A stretch of 64,000 nt of DNA, taken from contig NZ_JAAQOM010000019.1 in assembly GCF_011682055.1 (NCBI RefSeq), positions 85,185-149,184 on the forward strand, written 5' to 3'. Source of the stretch: Telluria antibiotica. Lineage in GTDB: Bacteria > Pseudomonadota > Gammaproteobacteria > Burkholderiales > Burkholderiaceae_D. A model generated the notes under the pieces. That model was not told the origin of the DNA, did not search any database, and saw only the letters and a program-made list of their open reading frames with translations. Positions 6,788 through 15,701 of the stretch are shown in pieces (position 1 is the stretch's first letter; the number at the start of each line of letters is the position of its first letter). The translations under genes were made by a program, and so were the position numbers.

Positions 6788-9439
6788 TCATTTCGGCAAC
6801 GCGAACGGTGCGCCCGTGACTGCGAACGTCGTTTTCACCGCCTGCGCGTGGCCGGGCTGTCCACCACCCACATAGACCGTGTATGCACCAGGCACGACCG
6901 TGCGCGCCCCGGCCACGTCGACCTGCGAGAGTGACCGTGCGTCCAGCGCCAGCGTGACCCGCGTGCGCTCGCCGGCTTTCAGGTGCACGCGGCGGAAGGC
7001 GGCGAGTGTCGGGTTCGCCGTGTCGCCCGGCTTGGCGAGGTACAGCTGGACGACCTCGTCGCCGTCGCGCTTGCCCGTGTTCGCCACGTCGACGGCCACG
7101 TCGACCGGGCGGCCTGCCGCGATCGAGGATGCGGCCAGCGCGGGCGTGCCGTAGTGGAACGTCGTGTACGACAGGCCGTGGCCGAACGGGTACAGCACGG
7201 GGCCCTTGAAGTAGCGGTAGGTGCGGCCGTCCATCCGGTAGTCGCCGAACGGGGGCAGGCCGTCCAGGCCGCGGTAGAACGTGACGGGCAGGCGGCCGGC
7301 AGGGCTGTAGTCGCCGGCGATCAGGCCCGCGACGGCATGGCCGCCTTCGCCGCCCGGATACCACGCCTGGACGATCGCCGGCACGTGCTTGTCGGCCCAG
7401 TTGACGGCGAGCGCGCTACCGCTCATCAGCACGAGCACGGTCGGCTTGCCGGCCCCGACGACGCGCTCCAGCAGGCGTTCCTGCGGCGCCGGCAGGTCCA
7501 GGCTCGTGCGGTCGCCGCCCAGGAAGCCCGGCACCTGCAGCTTCAACTCCTCGCCTTCCAGGTTGGCGGACAGGCCCGCGACGAACACGACCAGGTCCGC
7601 CCGGCGCGCGAGGTCGACGGCTTCGCGTCCTCCATCGACGGGCGTGCTCCACACGAGCTTCTGGTCGCCGCGCGCGCCGCGCTGCACGGCCTCGATCCGG
7701 ATCGGATAGGTGCGTCCCGCCTGCAACGTCGCCTTGCCCGCCGCGATCGACGGCGAGTCCGTGACGTCCCACGCGTCCACGACGAGCTTGCCGCCGACCC
7801 AGATGCGGTAGCCCGCGTTGCTCAGGTAGCGCAGGCCGTAGTCGCCCGAACGCGGCGCATTCAGGTAGCCGGTCCAGCGCGCGGACGCGTTGTGGCCGCC
7901 GTCCTGCCACGCGGCGCGGGCATTCTGTTCGACGGCCTCCTGCGCGGCGCCGGCCAGGTCGGGCCCATTGAAATGCTCGGCCTTGAGGCCGGTCGTGCGG
8001 CAGGCGGCGTCCACGCACAGGTTCGCATCCGGCACGGGCGGCTCGGCCGGTCCAACGAGGCCCGTACCCTGCGCGTACAGCACCTGGGCGTCCGGGAAGC
8101 GGGCGCGGATGCCGGTCAGTACGGTCACCGGATGCGACGGCTGGCCGTTGTAGTTGCCGACCAGCGCATCCTCGCTGTCCGCGTTCGGGCCGATGACGGC
8201 GATGGTCTTCGGCGCTTTTTTCAATGGCAGCAGGCCGTCGTTCTTCAGCAGCACCATCGCCTCTTGCGCGGCCTTCAGCGCGACGGCGCGGTGCGCGGGC
8301 GTGTCGTTGTCGTCGGGCTTGATGGCGGCGTACGCGGGCGGGGGAGCGTCGTCCAGCAGGCCCAGCCGGATGCGGCCCGCGAACAGGCGCACGAGGGCGC
8401 GATCGACGACGGCTTCCTGCAGCTGTCCCTGGCGTACCGCGTTCACGATGGGACCCGCCTCCGTCGTCATGTTGTTGCGGTAGTCGCCGCAGATCAGGTC
8501 CATGCCGGCCGTGAACGCGGCGGCCACCGCCTGCTCCGGTGTCTTTTTGTAGTGCAGGCTGTCGTCGCGGTAGATGTTGGCGGCCGCGCCGCAGTCGGAC
8601 ACGACGAAGCCATTGAAACCCCAGGCGCGGCGCAGGTGTCGTTCCAGCAGGTCGTCGCTGGCGCACGCGGGGACGCCGTCGACGGCGTTGTACGCGCACA
8701 TGACGGACGCCACCTTGCCCTCCGTGACCGTCGCGCGGAACGCGGGCAGGTACGTGTCCTCGAGGTCGTGCGGGGACGGGTGCACGTCTTCGCGGTGGCG
8801 GTTCGATTCCGGACCGCTGTGCACGGCGAAATGCTTGGCCGTCGCGATGGTCTTGAACGATCGTGCGTCGTCGCCCTGCAGGCCGTGGATGAAGTTGACG
8901 GCGATGCGCGACGTCAGGTAGGGGTCTTCGCCGTAGGTTTCCTGGCCGCGGCCCCAGCGCGGATCGCGGAAGATGTTGATGTTCGGCGACCACACGGTGA
9001 GGCCGCGATACCAGTCCGTGCCGCCGTCCGGCGACCGGGTCGCCAGGTACTTGGCGCGGAATTCCGTCGCGATGACGTCGCCCACGTCGTGCATCAGCGC
9101 CTCGTCCCACGTGGCTGCCATGCCGACGGCCTGCGGGAACACGGTCGCGTAGCCCGCGCGCGCGACGCCGTGCAGGCCTTCGTTCCACCAGTTGTAGCGC
9201 GGGATCTTCAGGCGGGGGATCGCGGGCGCGTCGTTCCCCAGCTGGGCCGCCTTTTCTTCCAGCGTCATGCGCGCGACGAGTTCGGCGGCGCGCGCTTCCG
9301 GCGTCGGCGCCTGCTGCGCGAGCGCGGGCGCCGCCGTCGCTGCGAGCACTGCGGCCAGCGCCAGCGGCGCGAGTCGGGAAGGGATGGGTTGCGCAAGGGC
9401 GCGGCGTGGCGGCCGGCCGGCGGTCGGATGGTCGATCAT
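6788..9439 (-). CDS. GH3 beta-glucosidase/beta-xylosidase with PA14 domain
   Basis: An exported glycoside hydrolase of 883 residues. After a signal region (about 1-42), the N-terminal GH3 barrel carries KHFAVHSGPE (202-211) and the nucleophile D282 in GFVVSDCGA. The alpha/beta sandwich domain follows (VLLKNDGLLPL), interrupted by a PA14 carbohydrate-binding insert (about 470-600, LKAEHFNGPDL to GGKLVVDAWDV). The C-terminus is a fibronectin-III-like domain. The SDCG nucleophile context and PA14 insert are common in GH3 xylosidases/glucosidases; substrate cannot be fixed. It acts on oligosaccharides in the periplasm or outside. A sugar-regulator-like site lies upstream at 9498. Confidence 0.92.
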   Translation of the reverse strand: MIDHPTAGRPPRRALAQPIPSRLAPLALAAVLAATAAPALAQQAPTPEARAAELVARMTLEEKAAQLGNDAPAIPRLKIPRYNWWNEGLHGVARAGYATVFPQAVGMAATWDEALMHDVGDVIATEFRAKYLATRSPDGGTDWYRGLTVWSPNINIFRDPRWGRGQETYGEDPYLTSRIAVNFIHGLQGDDARSFKTIATAKHFAVHSGPESNRHREDVHPSPHDLEDTYLPAFRATVTEGKVASVMCAYNAVDGVPACASDDLLERHLRRAWGFNGFVVSDCGAAANIYRDDSLHYKKTPEQAVAAAFTAGMDLICGDYRNNMTTEAGPIVNAVRQGQLQEAVVDRALVRLFAGRIRLGLLDDAPPPAYAAIKPDDNDTPAHRAVALKAAQEAMVLLKNDGLLPLKKAPKTIAVIGPNADSEDALVGNYNGQPSHPVTVLTGIRARFPDAQVLYAQGTGLVGPAEPPVPDANLCVDAACRTTGLKAEHFNGPDLAGAAQEAVEQNARAAWQDGGHNASARWTGYLNAPRSGDYGLRYLSNAGYRIWVGGKLVVDAWDVTDSPSIAAGKATLQAGRTYPIRIEAVQRGARGDQKLVWSTPVDGGREAVDLARRADLVVFVAGLSANLEGEELKLQVPGFLGGDRTSLDLPAPQERLLERVVGAGKPTVLVLMSGSALAVNWADKHVPAIVQAWYPGGEGGHAVAGLIAGDYSPAGRLPVTFYRGLDGLPPFGDYRMDGRTYRYFKGPVLYPFGHGLSYTTFHYGTPALAASSIAAGRPVDVAVDVANTGKRDGDEVVQLYLAKPGDTANPTLAAFRRVHLKAGERTRVTLALDARSLSQVDVAGARTVVPGAYTVYVGGGQPGHAQAVKTTFAVTGAPFALPK

Positions 9440-9497
9440 CGTAGTCTCCTGTTATCGCGGCATGGTGCCGGTGTTTTGAAAAATGCTAACACAAAAA

Positions 9498-9512
9498 TGT
9501 ATTGCGCTAACA
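9498..9512. promoter_or_regulatory. Candidate LacI-family (XylR-like) operator
   Basis: TGTATTGCGCTAACA has a perfect GCGCTAACA half matching the LacI-family XylR operators of Caulobacter/Xanthomonas (TGTTAGCGCTAACA type) and a degenerate left half. A second half site, TGCTAACA, lies at 9484-9491. Both sit 45-75 bases upstream of the GH3 start, in its promoter region. No regulator gene is nearby in the window. Confidence 0.35.
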
Positions 9513-9614
9513 TTTTGCGGGGAGACGGGCCGATGTGGCGGCCAAGGCACGTTTGGGTGCTTGGCTCTAGAAAAAAATAACTTTCCAGTTGGAATTTTGA
9601 CAGGATGCCGGTTT

Positions 9615-9620
9615 TATAAT
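9615..9620 (+). promoter_or_regulatory. -10 box TATAAT before the PilT-like gene
   Basis: A consensus TATAAT overlaps the first in-frame ATG (9619). If it is a -10 element, transcription starts near 9627 and that ATG cannot be used, which is why the start at 9661 is preferred. TTGACA at 9597-9602 is only 12 bases away, too close for a normal -35, so the promoter is not certain. Confidence 0.4.
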
Positions 9621-9660
9621 GAAGGATCGCTCAACCGAGCTCTCGTTTGCCAGCCGAAGC

Positions 9661-10785
9661 ATGATGGAACACCACCAGTCCTCGCAGATTCCCACCCTGT
9701 CGTATATCGAAAACGAAGATCACCCGGTATTCGGGACCCTGGTCGAGCAGATCCTGCACCTGCTGAATTCGAAGCTGGTGTTTTCGGATATCATCATTCA
9801 CCAGAACAGCCCGCTGATGCTGCGCCAGCCGAAAGGCCTCGTCGCGGTGACGGATTCGCCGATCACGAAGGAAGAGCTGGAAGAGTTCTTCGACGTCATC
9901 GAGCCGAACTGGTCCGAGCGCATCGCCGACCGCGCGTTCGACCGCTCGATCGACCTGCACACGGCCCGCATCCGCGCGAACTGCTTCAGCTTCCAGGGCA
10001 AGAAGCGCCTAGGCTGCGTGATCCGCCGCTTCCCGAAAGAACCGCTGGCGCTGGACACGCTGGGCCTGCACGAAGACGAACGCGAGTTCGCGCGCCTGAC
10101 GAGCGGCCTCGTCCTGATCATCGGCGACACCTGCCAGGGCAAGTCGACGACGATCGCGTCGATGCTCGACGAAATCAACAAGCAGCGCTCCGGCCACATC
10201 ATCACGATCGAAGACCCCGTCGAGACCCTGATCCCGCAGCGCAAATGCATCATCACGCAGCGCGAGGTGGGCGTGGATGGCGACGTCGAAAGTTATTATC
10301 TTGGCGCGCTGGACGCGCTGCGCGAGCGGCCGGACGTCATCGTCATCGGCGAGATCCGCGACGCGCAGACCGCGCAGGAAGCGCTGGCGCTCGCGGAATC
10401 GGGCCCGCTCGTGCTGGCCACCTTGCACGCGCGCTCGACGGAGCTGGGCCTGCAGAAGATGCTGCGCCTGCTGGGCAATTCGGAAGCGCAGGGCCAGGCC
10501 CTCGCGCACGCGCTGCGCGGCGTGCTGTGCCAGGCGCTGCTGCCGTCGAAGCAGGGCAACCGCTACCATCTCGCGACGGAATGTTTGACCATCAACCCGG
10601 CCGTCGCCGCGATGATCGAGGAGGGCGACCTGGGCGCCATCCGCGCGCACATGAACGCGGGACGCGGCCCCGGCTGCCACACGATGAACAGCGTGCTGGA
10701 AGCGCTGCTGGCCACGCACGTGGTCGGCGTCGACGATGCGCGCGCCGCGACGACCGACCGCATCGGCTTCGCCGAGATGGTGTAA
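9661..10785 (+). CDS. PilT/PilU-like secretion ATPase
   Basis: A hexameric-ATPase-type protein (374 residues) of the GspE/PilT superfamily. Visible motifs: Walker A GDTCQGKSTT (about 155-164, in place of the usual GPTGSGKSTT), Asp box TIEDPVE, Walker B VIGEIRD, and His box ATLHARS. The N-terminal PAS-like domain is retained (SDIIIHQNSPLMLRQ). No other type IV pilus gene is adjacent; the protein stands alone between a GH3 gene and a charged secreted protein. PilT/PilU drive pilus retraction, but this divergent copy may have another task. The start follows from the -10 box at 9615. Confidence 0.8.
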   Translation: MMEHHQSSQIPTLSYIENEDHPVFGTLVEQILHLLNSKLVFSDIIIHQNSPLMLRQPKGLVAVTDSPITKEELEEFFDVIEPNWSERIADRAFDRSIDLHTARIRANCFSFQGKKRLGCVIRRFPKEPLALDTLGLHEDEREFARLTSGLVLIIGDTCQGKSTTIASMLDEINKQRSGHIITIEDPVETLIPQRKCIITQREVGVDGDVESYYLGALDALRERPDVIVIGEIRDAQTAQEALALAESGPLVLATLHARSTELGLQKMLRLLGNSEAQGQALAHALRGVLCQALLPSKQGNRYHLATECLTINPAVAAMIEEGDLGAIRAHMNAGRGPGCHTMNSVLEALLATHVVGVDDARAATTDRIGFAEMV

Positions 10786-10786
10786 C

Positions 10787-10813
10787 GGCGCGGCCGCGCT
10801 CGGCGGCCGCGCC
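10787..10813. terminator. GC-rich hairpin between convergent genes
   Basis: Perfect 10-bp arms GGCGCGGCCG and CGGCCGCGCC around a 7-base loop, placed between the 3' ends of the PilT-like gene and the charged secreted protein. There is no T-tract on either side, so a classic intrinsic terminator is not shown; it may block transcription or stabilise both mRNA ends. Confidence 0.4.
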
Positions 10814-10821
10814 ACGCCGGA

Positions 10822-11307
10822 TCAGTGGATACGCCCGGCGTCGTGGTTGCGCTTGGCGACGTCGGCCCGGCGCTCGGCGCGCTCGTCGGCCAGCGCAGCC
10901 TTGTCGTGGGCGCGGTCGGTGCGTTCGATGGCGATCTCGTTGCGGTCGTGGTGCGCGTCGCGCGCGGCGATCTTCGCTTCATTGAGCTCGTGCCGGCGTG
11001 CCCGGTCCAGCTTGCGCGCATCCTTCAGGTCGCCCTTGGCCACGAGGGCGTCTTCGCGGCGCTGGTCGTGGCGTGCATCCCGTTTTTCGATGTCGATCAC
11101 ATTCCTGTCGTGGGCGATGTCGCGCTTTTCCACGGCGATGCTGGCGCTGTCGTGGTGGATGTCCCTGCGCTCGGCCCGGATCTCGTGCGTATCGTGGCGG
11201 ATGGCCGCGTTGTCGGCCCGGACCTGGTCGACGGCGCCGGTTTGCGCGAAGGCGCTTGCGCTGATGACGGACAACAGCCCTGCGGCCAATGCAATCGTGG
11301 TTTTCAT
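10822..11307 (-). CDS. Secreted His/Asp-rich repeat protein, unknown function
   Basis: A 161-residue protein with signal peptide (MKTTIALAAGLLSVISASAFA, about 1-21). The mature part is almost wholly charged helix. Three consecutive 14-residue repeats at 36-49, 50-63 and 64-77 follow the pattern I-x-HD-x3-I-x2-E-(R/K)-RD, and the motif returns as AHHDRNEIAIERTDRAHD near 118-135. The spacing of His-Asp pairs suggests a long amphipathic helix, possibly metal-binding, but this is inference. The ATG at 11307 has CGAGGAGA just upstream. No named family is recognised. Confidence 0.75.
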   Translation of the reverse strand: MKTTIALAAGLLSVISASAFAQTGAVDQVRADNAAIRHDTHEIRAERRDIHHDSASIAVEKRDIAHDRNVIDIEKRDARHDQRREDALVAKGDLKDARKLDRARRHELNEAKIAARDAHHDRNEIAIERTDRAHDKAALADERAERRADVAKRNHDAGRIH

Positions 11308-11967
11308 GGTGTCGTTCTCCTCGGTTGGTGGCGATGCTTCAGTGCATCGCATGGGGAGATAACGGCTGGGCGGCGCGCCGGGAGGACGACGGCTGATGTA
11401 ATGATTGTAAGCAAAGGTTGCGCCGCGCAGGCGGGCCGTTACTGCAGTGTCCCATTCCAGAGCGTCGGGTCCTTCCAGCACACTTTTTCCGCGTGGTGGA
11501 AGCGTCCGGTCTTCCGGGCGAAGTAGTTCTTAGGAACAGCGGGGAAGCTCTGGGCCGCTCAAATGCACGGTTCTGAAATGATCGTTCCTCGCACGAGATG
11601 CTTTGGACAGCCGCCGGGTACACCTGCTACCGCCTCACACACTCCCGGTAGTCTAGATGCACGTTCTGCTGGAATACAGTCCCCTTGACATTCACTGTCA
11701 TCAGAACATGGTTTCCCTGCATCGGTCGTTTTAAGGAGGCTCCGGCTTGTTGGGCTTTACTTGATCGGCCGCGAAGCTATCCCAAGCGAATAGCGCAGTG
11801 CACGCGAGAAAAAATGCAGGTCTTCTCGTCATCTCGAAACTTTCGGTCATTTGTTAGGCGGTACGTTTTGCGTGGGCATCTAATCACTTCGGAGCGCAAT
11901 TGACCGAATGCTGAGTAATCTGAACAGCGGCAACCGACCCAAAGCGGACGCAACCGCAGCGTGTTGA
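11308..11967. other. 660-bp stretch without a recognisable gene
   Basis: No frame here has a convincing start, ribosome site and family resemblance. The sequence from about 11600 is clearly less GC-rich than the flanking genes, as is the small gene that follows. It may be decayed accessory DNA. Confidence 0.5.
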
Positions 11968-12414
11968 TCAAGCAACCTCAATCCTGAACACCAGGTCATC
12001 GAAACTTGTAACTAATCCAATATCGTTACACCTGTATCGTCGTCCCTTGGGCAGTGGCTCGATCAACATGCCTGAAGTGTGGGATTGCGACTGCTTTCCT
12101 TGTCCGGCATCCCAAAGGTTGTACACGCTAAGACGACCTGTCGAATCAAGGACCGCGATCCTGACTTCCCTCGGTGCTGTGTCCGCCCAGATTTCGATAC
12201 TGGATGACACGTGCCCGTTCACCATCAAGCTCCCTTCTACTGCAAGCCGTAAACCATGCCGGCACGTTTCCTTCCAACTTTCGAAGACTAGACGCAGCAC
12301 GCATTGCTCATCTATTGGATAAACATCCCACTTAAAAACGTCGCTACGGCGTCTTTCTTGAAAGGCTTTGCTGAGAATCGCTTCACGTGGGATGTTGGAG
12401 CTTTGCGTTTTCAT
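11968..12414 (-). CDS. Hypothetical protein, immunity-like size and context
   Basis: A 148-residue protein without signal peptide or membrane segment. Predicted mostly beta (VLRLVFESWKETCRHGLRLAVEGSLMVNG, not a known motif), starting MKTQSSNIPREAI. Base composition is lower in GC than the housekeeping genes around it. I do not recognise the family. It resembles the small cytosolic proteins found as toxin immunity genes, and two more such genes lie at 14621 and 15702, but no toxin gene is adjacent. It ends a leftward pair with the S41 protease gene, which lies downstream. Confidence 0.5.
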   Translation of the reverse strand: MKTQSSNIPREAILSKAFQERRRSDVFKWDVYPIDEQCVLRLVFESWKETCRHGLRLAVEGSLMVNGHVSSSIEIWADTAPREVRIAVLDSTGRLSVYNLWDAGQGKQSQSHTSGMLIEPLPKGRRYRCNDIGLVTSFDDLVFRIEVA

Positions 12415-12432
12415 GATGAGTAGTTCCGAGTT

Positions 12433-13452
12433 TCACTTCTCAACAGGAAGCGTCAGGCCAGCATTGAGCTGCCTCTGCAGCCTGTCTTTCGCCACCGCCA
12501 GCGCATCGGCGGGCGGCGTCCCGATATCGGGTGCGACCCCGGTACCTTCCCAGTTCGTATGCGTGATCGGGCTGATGGTGCGGCTATGTGGAATGGCGGC
12601 ATAAAAATGGTCGCCGAGGCGATACAACGCGATCGGATGGGCGCCACCCCACGTCCGTTCTCCGATCACCGTCGCGCGTTTCAGTGCCTGCATCGTATAA
12701 GTGAAGTCTTCGCCGGCGGACGCGGTACCCGGGCCGGCCAGGATCACGACAGGTTTGCTGCCACCATAGCGTTTGCCATCGAGTTTGCCTTCGGTCCAGG
12801 TCTGCGTCGTCTGGCCGGAATCGCGTGACCAGATGTCGTTCAGGCGGGTGGGGCGGTCGACGAAATAGCTGATCAGCAGGGCCACCGATTCCGGGTCGCC
12901 GCCGCCGTTGTTGCGCACGTCGATGACGAGGGCGCTCGTATCGGACAGCTTGTCCAGCGCGGACGCATATCGGTCCGCTACGAGGGAGCGCGGTGGAAAT
13001 GCCGTGATCCGCAGATAGCCGATGGCGGGGCTCAGATGGTCGACGCCGTCGACGCCGTGGTTGCGGTCCCGGACGGCTTTCGACGTCGCATTCGGCATTG
13101 CGTCCACTTCGCGTCCGGGGCGCAGGCGCGTTGGGCTGAACTTCACCTTCATGTGCAGATCGTGGGCGACGGAAGCCATGTCGGCCGTGAGCCGAGCGGC
13201 AAATTGCTCGCCATTCGTGATCGCATCGTACTTCCCGCCGTGCTGCCGCTGACGTAGCAACGTTTCTATCTGCCTTGCCGTTTCAGGAAAAACGTAGTGT
13301 TGGTCGAGCCGGGCAATCAATGTGTCGATCGCTTGCGCGCGCGTGGGGCCGTCGACGACGCTGTCAGGCCGGTACAACGTCCGCAGCGCGACGACGGTGC
13401 CGATCAGCGCCAACGACAGCACGACCAGCAGGACGAAAACGTTTCTTTTCAA
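12433..13452 (-). CDS. S41 family C-terminal-processing-like peptidase
   Basis: A 339-residue membrane-anchored or secreted serine peptidase with an N-terminal hydrophobic segment (about 5-24). The N-terminal helical cap (TRAQAIDTLIARLDQHYVFPE) is like that of the IRBP/Tricorn-type S41 branch. The catalytic core shows ALVIDVRNNGGGDPESV and the nucleophile S246 in GPGTASAGEDF, followed by VIGERTWGGAHP. No PDZ domain is apparent. Typical substrates of this branch are unknown. The predicted position is periplasmic. Confidence 0.85.
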   Translation of the reverse strand: MKRNVFVLLVVLSLALIGTVVALRTLYRPDSVVDGPTRAQAIDTLIARLDQHYVFPETARQIETLLRQRQHGGKYDAITNGEQFAARLTADMASVAHDLHMKVKFSPTRLRPGREVDAMPNATSKAVRDRNHGVDGVDHLSPAIGYLRITAFPPRSLVADRYASALDKLSDTSALVIDVRNNGGGDPESVALLISYFVDRPTRLNDIWSRDSGQTTQTWTEGKLDGKRYGGSKPVVILAGPGTASAGEDFTYTMQALKRATVIGERTWGGAHPIALYRLGDHFYAAIPHSRTISPITHTNWEGTGVAPDIGTPPADALAVAKDRLQRQLNAGLTLPVEK

Positions 13453-13674
13453 GCCTTGTTCCCTTTAGCTGAAGAGTTGGGCGGATCAGTACGCTGGCAA
13501 TCGCTATATCGCACGCTGAACGCGGCGGCTTCTCAGCATAGCAAATTGCCCTACGTAAAAAGTCACGCTCTGTCACGACCGGGGCATCCCAGAAAATATT
13601 GTCAGAAGTAAATAGCCGAGCGGCAAACGGGCAGATAAAATTTAAATAGCTCACTCTTATGCAAGGAAATACTG

Positions 13675-14559
13675 ATGGCCCGTCGGATGATTGTGATTCT
13701 CCTTGCTGCGTTCAGTCTGCTGACCGCTCCGGCCTGGGCGGTTGAGCGCGGCGCACTGTTCAAGGTCACGGGCCACGACCATACGATGTACCTGTTCGGC
13801 ACCATCCACGTGGGACTGCCCGAATTTTTCCCGCTCGACGAGAGCGTCACCCGGGCCCTGGCGGCGTCCAGCACGCTGGCGCTGGAAATCGACCCGACCG
13901 AGCAGAGTACGGAGCTGACTGCGGCGGTCCAGCGCGTCGCGGCGACCACGCCCGCCATCGTCGCGGCGATGCCGCCTGCGCTCGGGCCGCGCCTGACGCG
14001 CCATCTGGAGGCGGTGGGCGCGCCGGCCACGTTGCCGACCAAGGTCAAGCCCTGGATGCTGGTGATGACGCTGGCGGTGGTCGAATATGCCAAGCTCGGT
14101 TATCGACCGGACCTCGGCGTCGATGCGCACTTGGCCAAGCTGGCGCACGGGCAGAATATCAAGGTCATCGGCCTGGAGACGGTCGAAAGCCAGCTCGACG
14201 TGTTCGACCACCTGTCCGCGGCCGACCAGTGGACGATACTGGACGAAACCCTCGAATCGATGGATTCGGGTGAATCGAAAGACGACGTGCGCGCCCTGAC
14301 CGACGGCTGGGCCAGGGCCGATCAGGCCGCGCTCGACGCGCTGGCGCTCAAATTTGAAAACGACCAGCGGCTGTCGTCGCAGATCATGCAGCGGCGCCTG
14401 CTGACCGAGCGCAACGGGCCGATGGCGGACAAACTCGACGGTCTGCTGACGCGTGAAAAGACGACGATGGCAGCAGTCGGACTCATGCATCTGATCGGGA
14501 AGGACAGCGTGCCGAATTGCTTGCGCGCGAAGGGACTGAAGGTCGAGCGGATGTACTGA
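13675..14559 (+). CDS. TraB/GumN family protein
   Basis: A 294-residue exported protein with signal peptide (about 1-22, ending APAWA). Family motifs: MYLFGTIHVGLPEF (the GTIHVG box), LALEIDP, a central TALAVVEY-like helical region (MLVMTLAVVEYAKLGY), and a C-terminal GLMHLIGKD that takes the place of the usual GAGHLxG. TraB/GumN proteins share a putative metal-binding fold related to EreA/ChaN-type proteins; a protease role has been proposed. AAGGAAA lies just before the ATG. It is divergent from the S41 gene. Confidence 0.88.
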   Translation: MARRMIVILLAAFSLLTAPAWAVERGALFKVTGHDHTMYLFGTIHVGLPEFFPLDESVTRALAASSTLALEIDPTEQSTELTAAVQRVAATTPAIVAAMPPALGPRLTRHLEAVGAPATLPTKVKPWMLVMTLAVVEYAKLGYRPDLGVDAHLAKLAHGQNIKVIGLETVESQLDVFDHLSAADQWTILDETLESMDSGESKDDVRALTDGWARADQAALDALALKFENDQRLSSQIMQRRLLTERNGPMADKLDGLLTREKTTMAAVGLMHLIGKDSVPNCLRAKGLKVERMY

Positions 14560-14620
14560 AGGGAGGCGACTGCGCGTATTTTCATGCGCGAGTCGGCCGG
14601 CTTACCTCTGCAGGCAGGGA

Positions 14621-15025
14621 TTACGTGCGGCCGGTCACATGATCACGATACGTGGCCCAATCTTCGAGGCCGCTGTTGGGCTCCATGGCCCGTTCCAAAA
14701 ACACACCCCCGCTACAATCGAGTGCTTGCCAACGTTCGGAACGGCACATGGCGACGATTGTCGGCACGATTTTCGTGGATGCCCGAATGTGCATCATGAA
14801 TCCGGTGCTTGGTTCATCGCCACCCATGTTGAATTCGACTGAGCCGTCGTCGGAGTCAAATATCCCCCAAGTGGAGTCGCTCCAATCGACACCCGGAAAA
14901 AAAGGACTTATGACGCGACGGATCTCGGTTTGACTTCCAAGCTCCATGCATCGTTCGGTGTCGGGAATGTCGGCAATGGACTCGTATTCCTTCCCAAACC
15001 GTTGGACTGACACGTCCCAACTCAT
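14621..15025 (-). CDS. Hypothetical cytosolic protein (MSWDV family)
   Basis: A 134-residue acidic protein with no signal peptide, starting MSWDVSVQRFGKEYESIADIP and containing DSTWGIFDSDDGSVEFNMG. The MSWD start followed by an ADIPD segment recurs in small bacterial proteins of unknown function, from memory. AAAGGAGA ends about five bases upstream of the ATG at 15025, which fixes the start. It is downstream of the secreted protein gene at 15079 (53-base gap), probably one transcript. An immunity or binding role is possible but unproven. Confidence 0.6.
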   Translation of the reverse strand: MSWDVSVQRFGKEYESIADIPDTERCMELGSQTEIRRVISPFFPGVDWSDSTWGIFDSDDGSVEFNMGGDEPSTGFMMHIRASTKIVPTIVAMCRSERWQALDCSGGVFLERAMEPNSGLEDWATYRDHVTGRT

Positions 15026-15078
15026 CGTGATCTCCTTTCCAAAGCCGCGCGCTGTCGAATTGCTGCTTGTAACATCGC

Positions 15079-15624
15079 TTACTTCAGCGTGAAAGATGTT
15101 TTGAGCGGTAGCACGGTTTTGCTTAAGTTGTCCTTGAGCGAGACGCGTACGGTCCATGTACCCGCGGGGTCGTCCGCGTCACCTGTGAACCCGATTACGG
15201 GAGCAGCGAGATACGTGGCGTATGCATCGCCCTTCAACTCGCCCTGATAACAAACCGCATTTTCTTGATGCGACGATACGCTGCCATCCGGTCGTACGGC
15301 GTCCAGATCGCACGTCAGGTCGGCGCGGCCATCCACACCTTTCTTCGGATTGGAAAAGAAGATCAGCACAAACACCTGCTGGCCGCGTTCAACGGTCTTT
15401 GCTTCGTTGAAGTGCGGTACCGTATTTGCAGGCGTGTCCCACTTTTCACGCCAGTTTGCATCTGGCGTAACGAGCAAGGAACCAGCGAGCCCATTGATCG
15501 AACGGCGCGCTTCCGTTTCCGGTACCGGTCGGCCATGCGCATCGATCCAGGCGGCTTGTTGTGCGAGGGCTGAGGTGCCGAGAGTCAGACCGACGGCCAG
15601 CGCGAAAAAATATTTTGAAATCAT
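15079..15624 (-). CDS. Secreted protein of unknown function
   Basis: A 181-residue protein with signal peptide MISKYFFALAVGLTLGTSALA. The mature part begins QQAAWIDAHGRPVPETEARRS and ends in an Ig-like beta segment (PAGTWTVRVSLKDNLSKTVLPLKTSFTL). Two cysteines (TCDL and VCYQG) could form a disulfide. Proteins of this build are scattered in Xanthomonads, Pseudomonads and Burkholderiales with no assigned role, from memory. It is first in a likely two-gene leftward unit with the MSWDV protein. Confidence 0.6.
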   Translation of the reverse strand: MISKYFFALAVGLTLGTSALAQQAAWIDAHGRPVPETEARRSINGLAGSLLVTPDANWREKWDTPANTVPHFNEAKTVERGQQVFVLIFFSNPKKGVDGRADLTCDLDAVRPDGSVSSHQENAVCYQGELKGDAYATYLAAPVIGFTGDADDPAGTWTVRVSLKDNLSKTVLPLKTSFTLK

Positions 15625-15701
15625 TTTGTTTTTTTAAGTTGGTGTTGACCCGCGCAGATCGGCACATGTGCCATGCCAAGGGTGGACCCGATCCTTATCT
15701 T

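Noticed and set aside
9589..9611. Sigma-54 promoter before the PilT-like gene
   Set aside because: TTGGAA...GACAGGATGC does not keep the GG and GC pairs at the required 10-base distance.
11685..11903. Small protein gene in the 660-bp gap
   Set aside because: No ribosome site, no signal of coding and no family resemblance; region looks non-coding.
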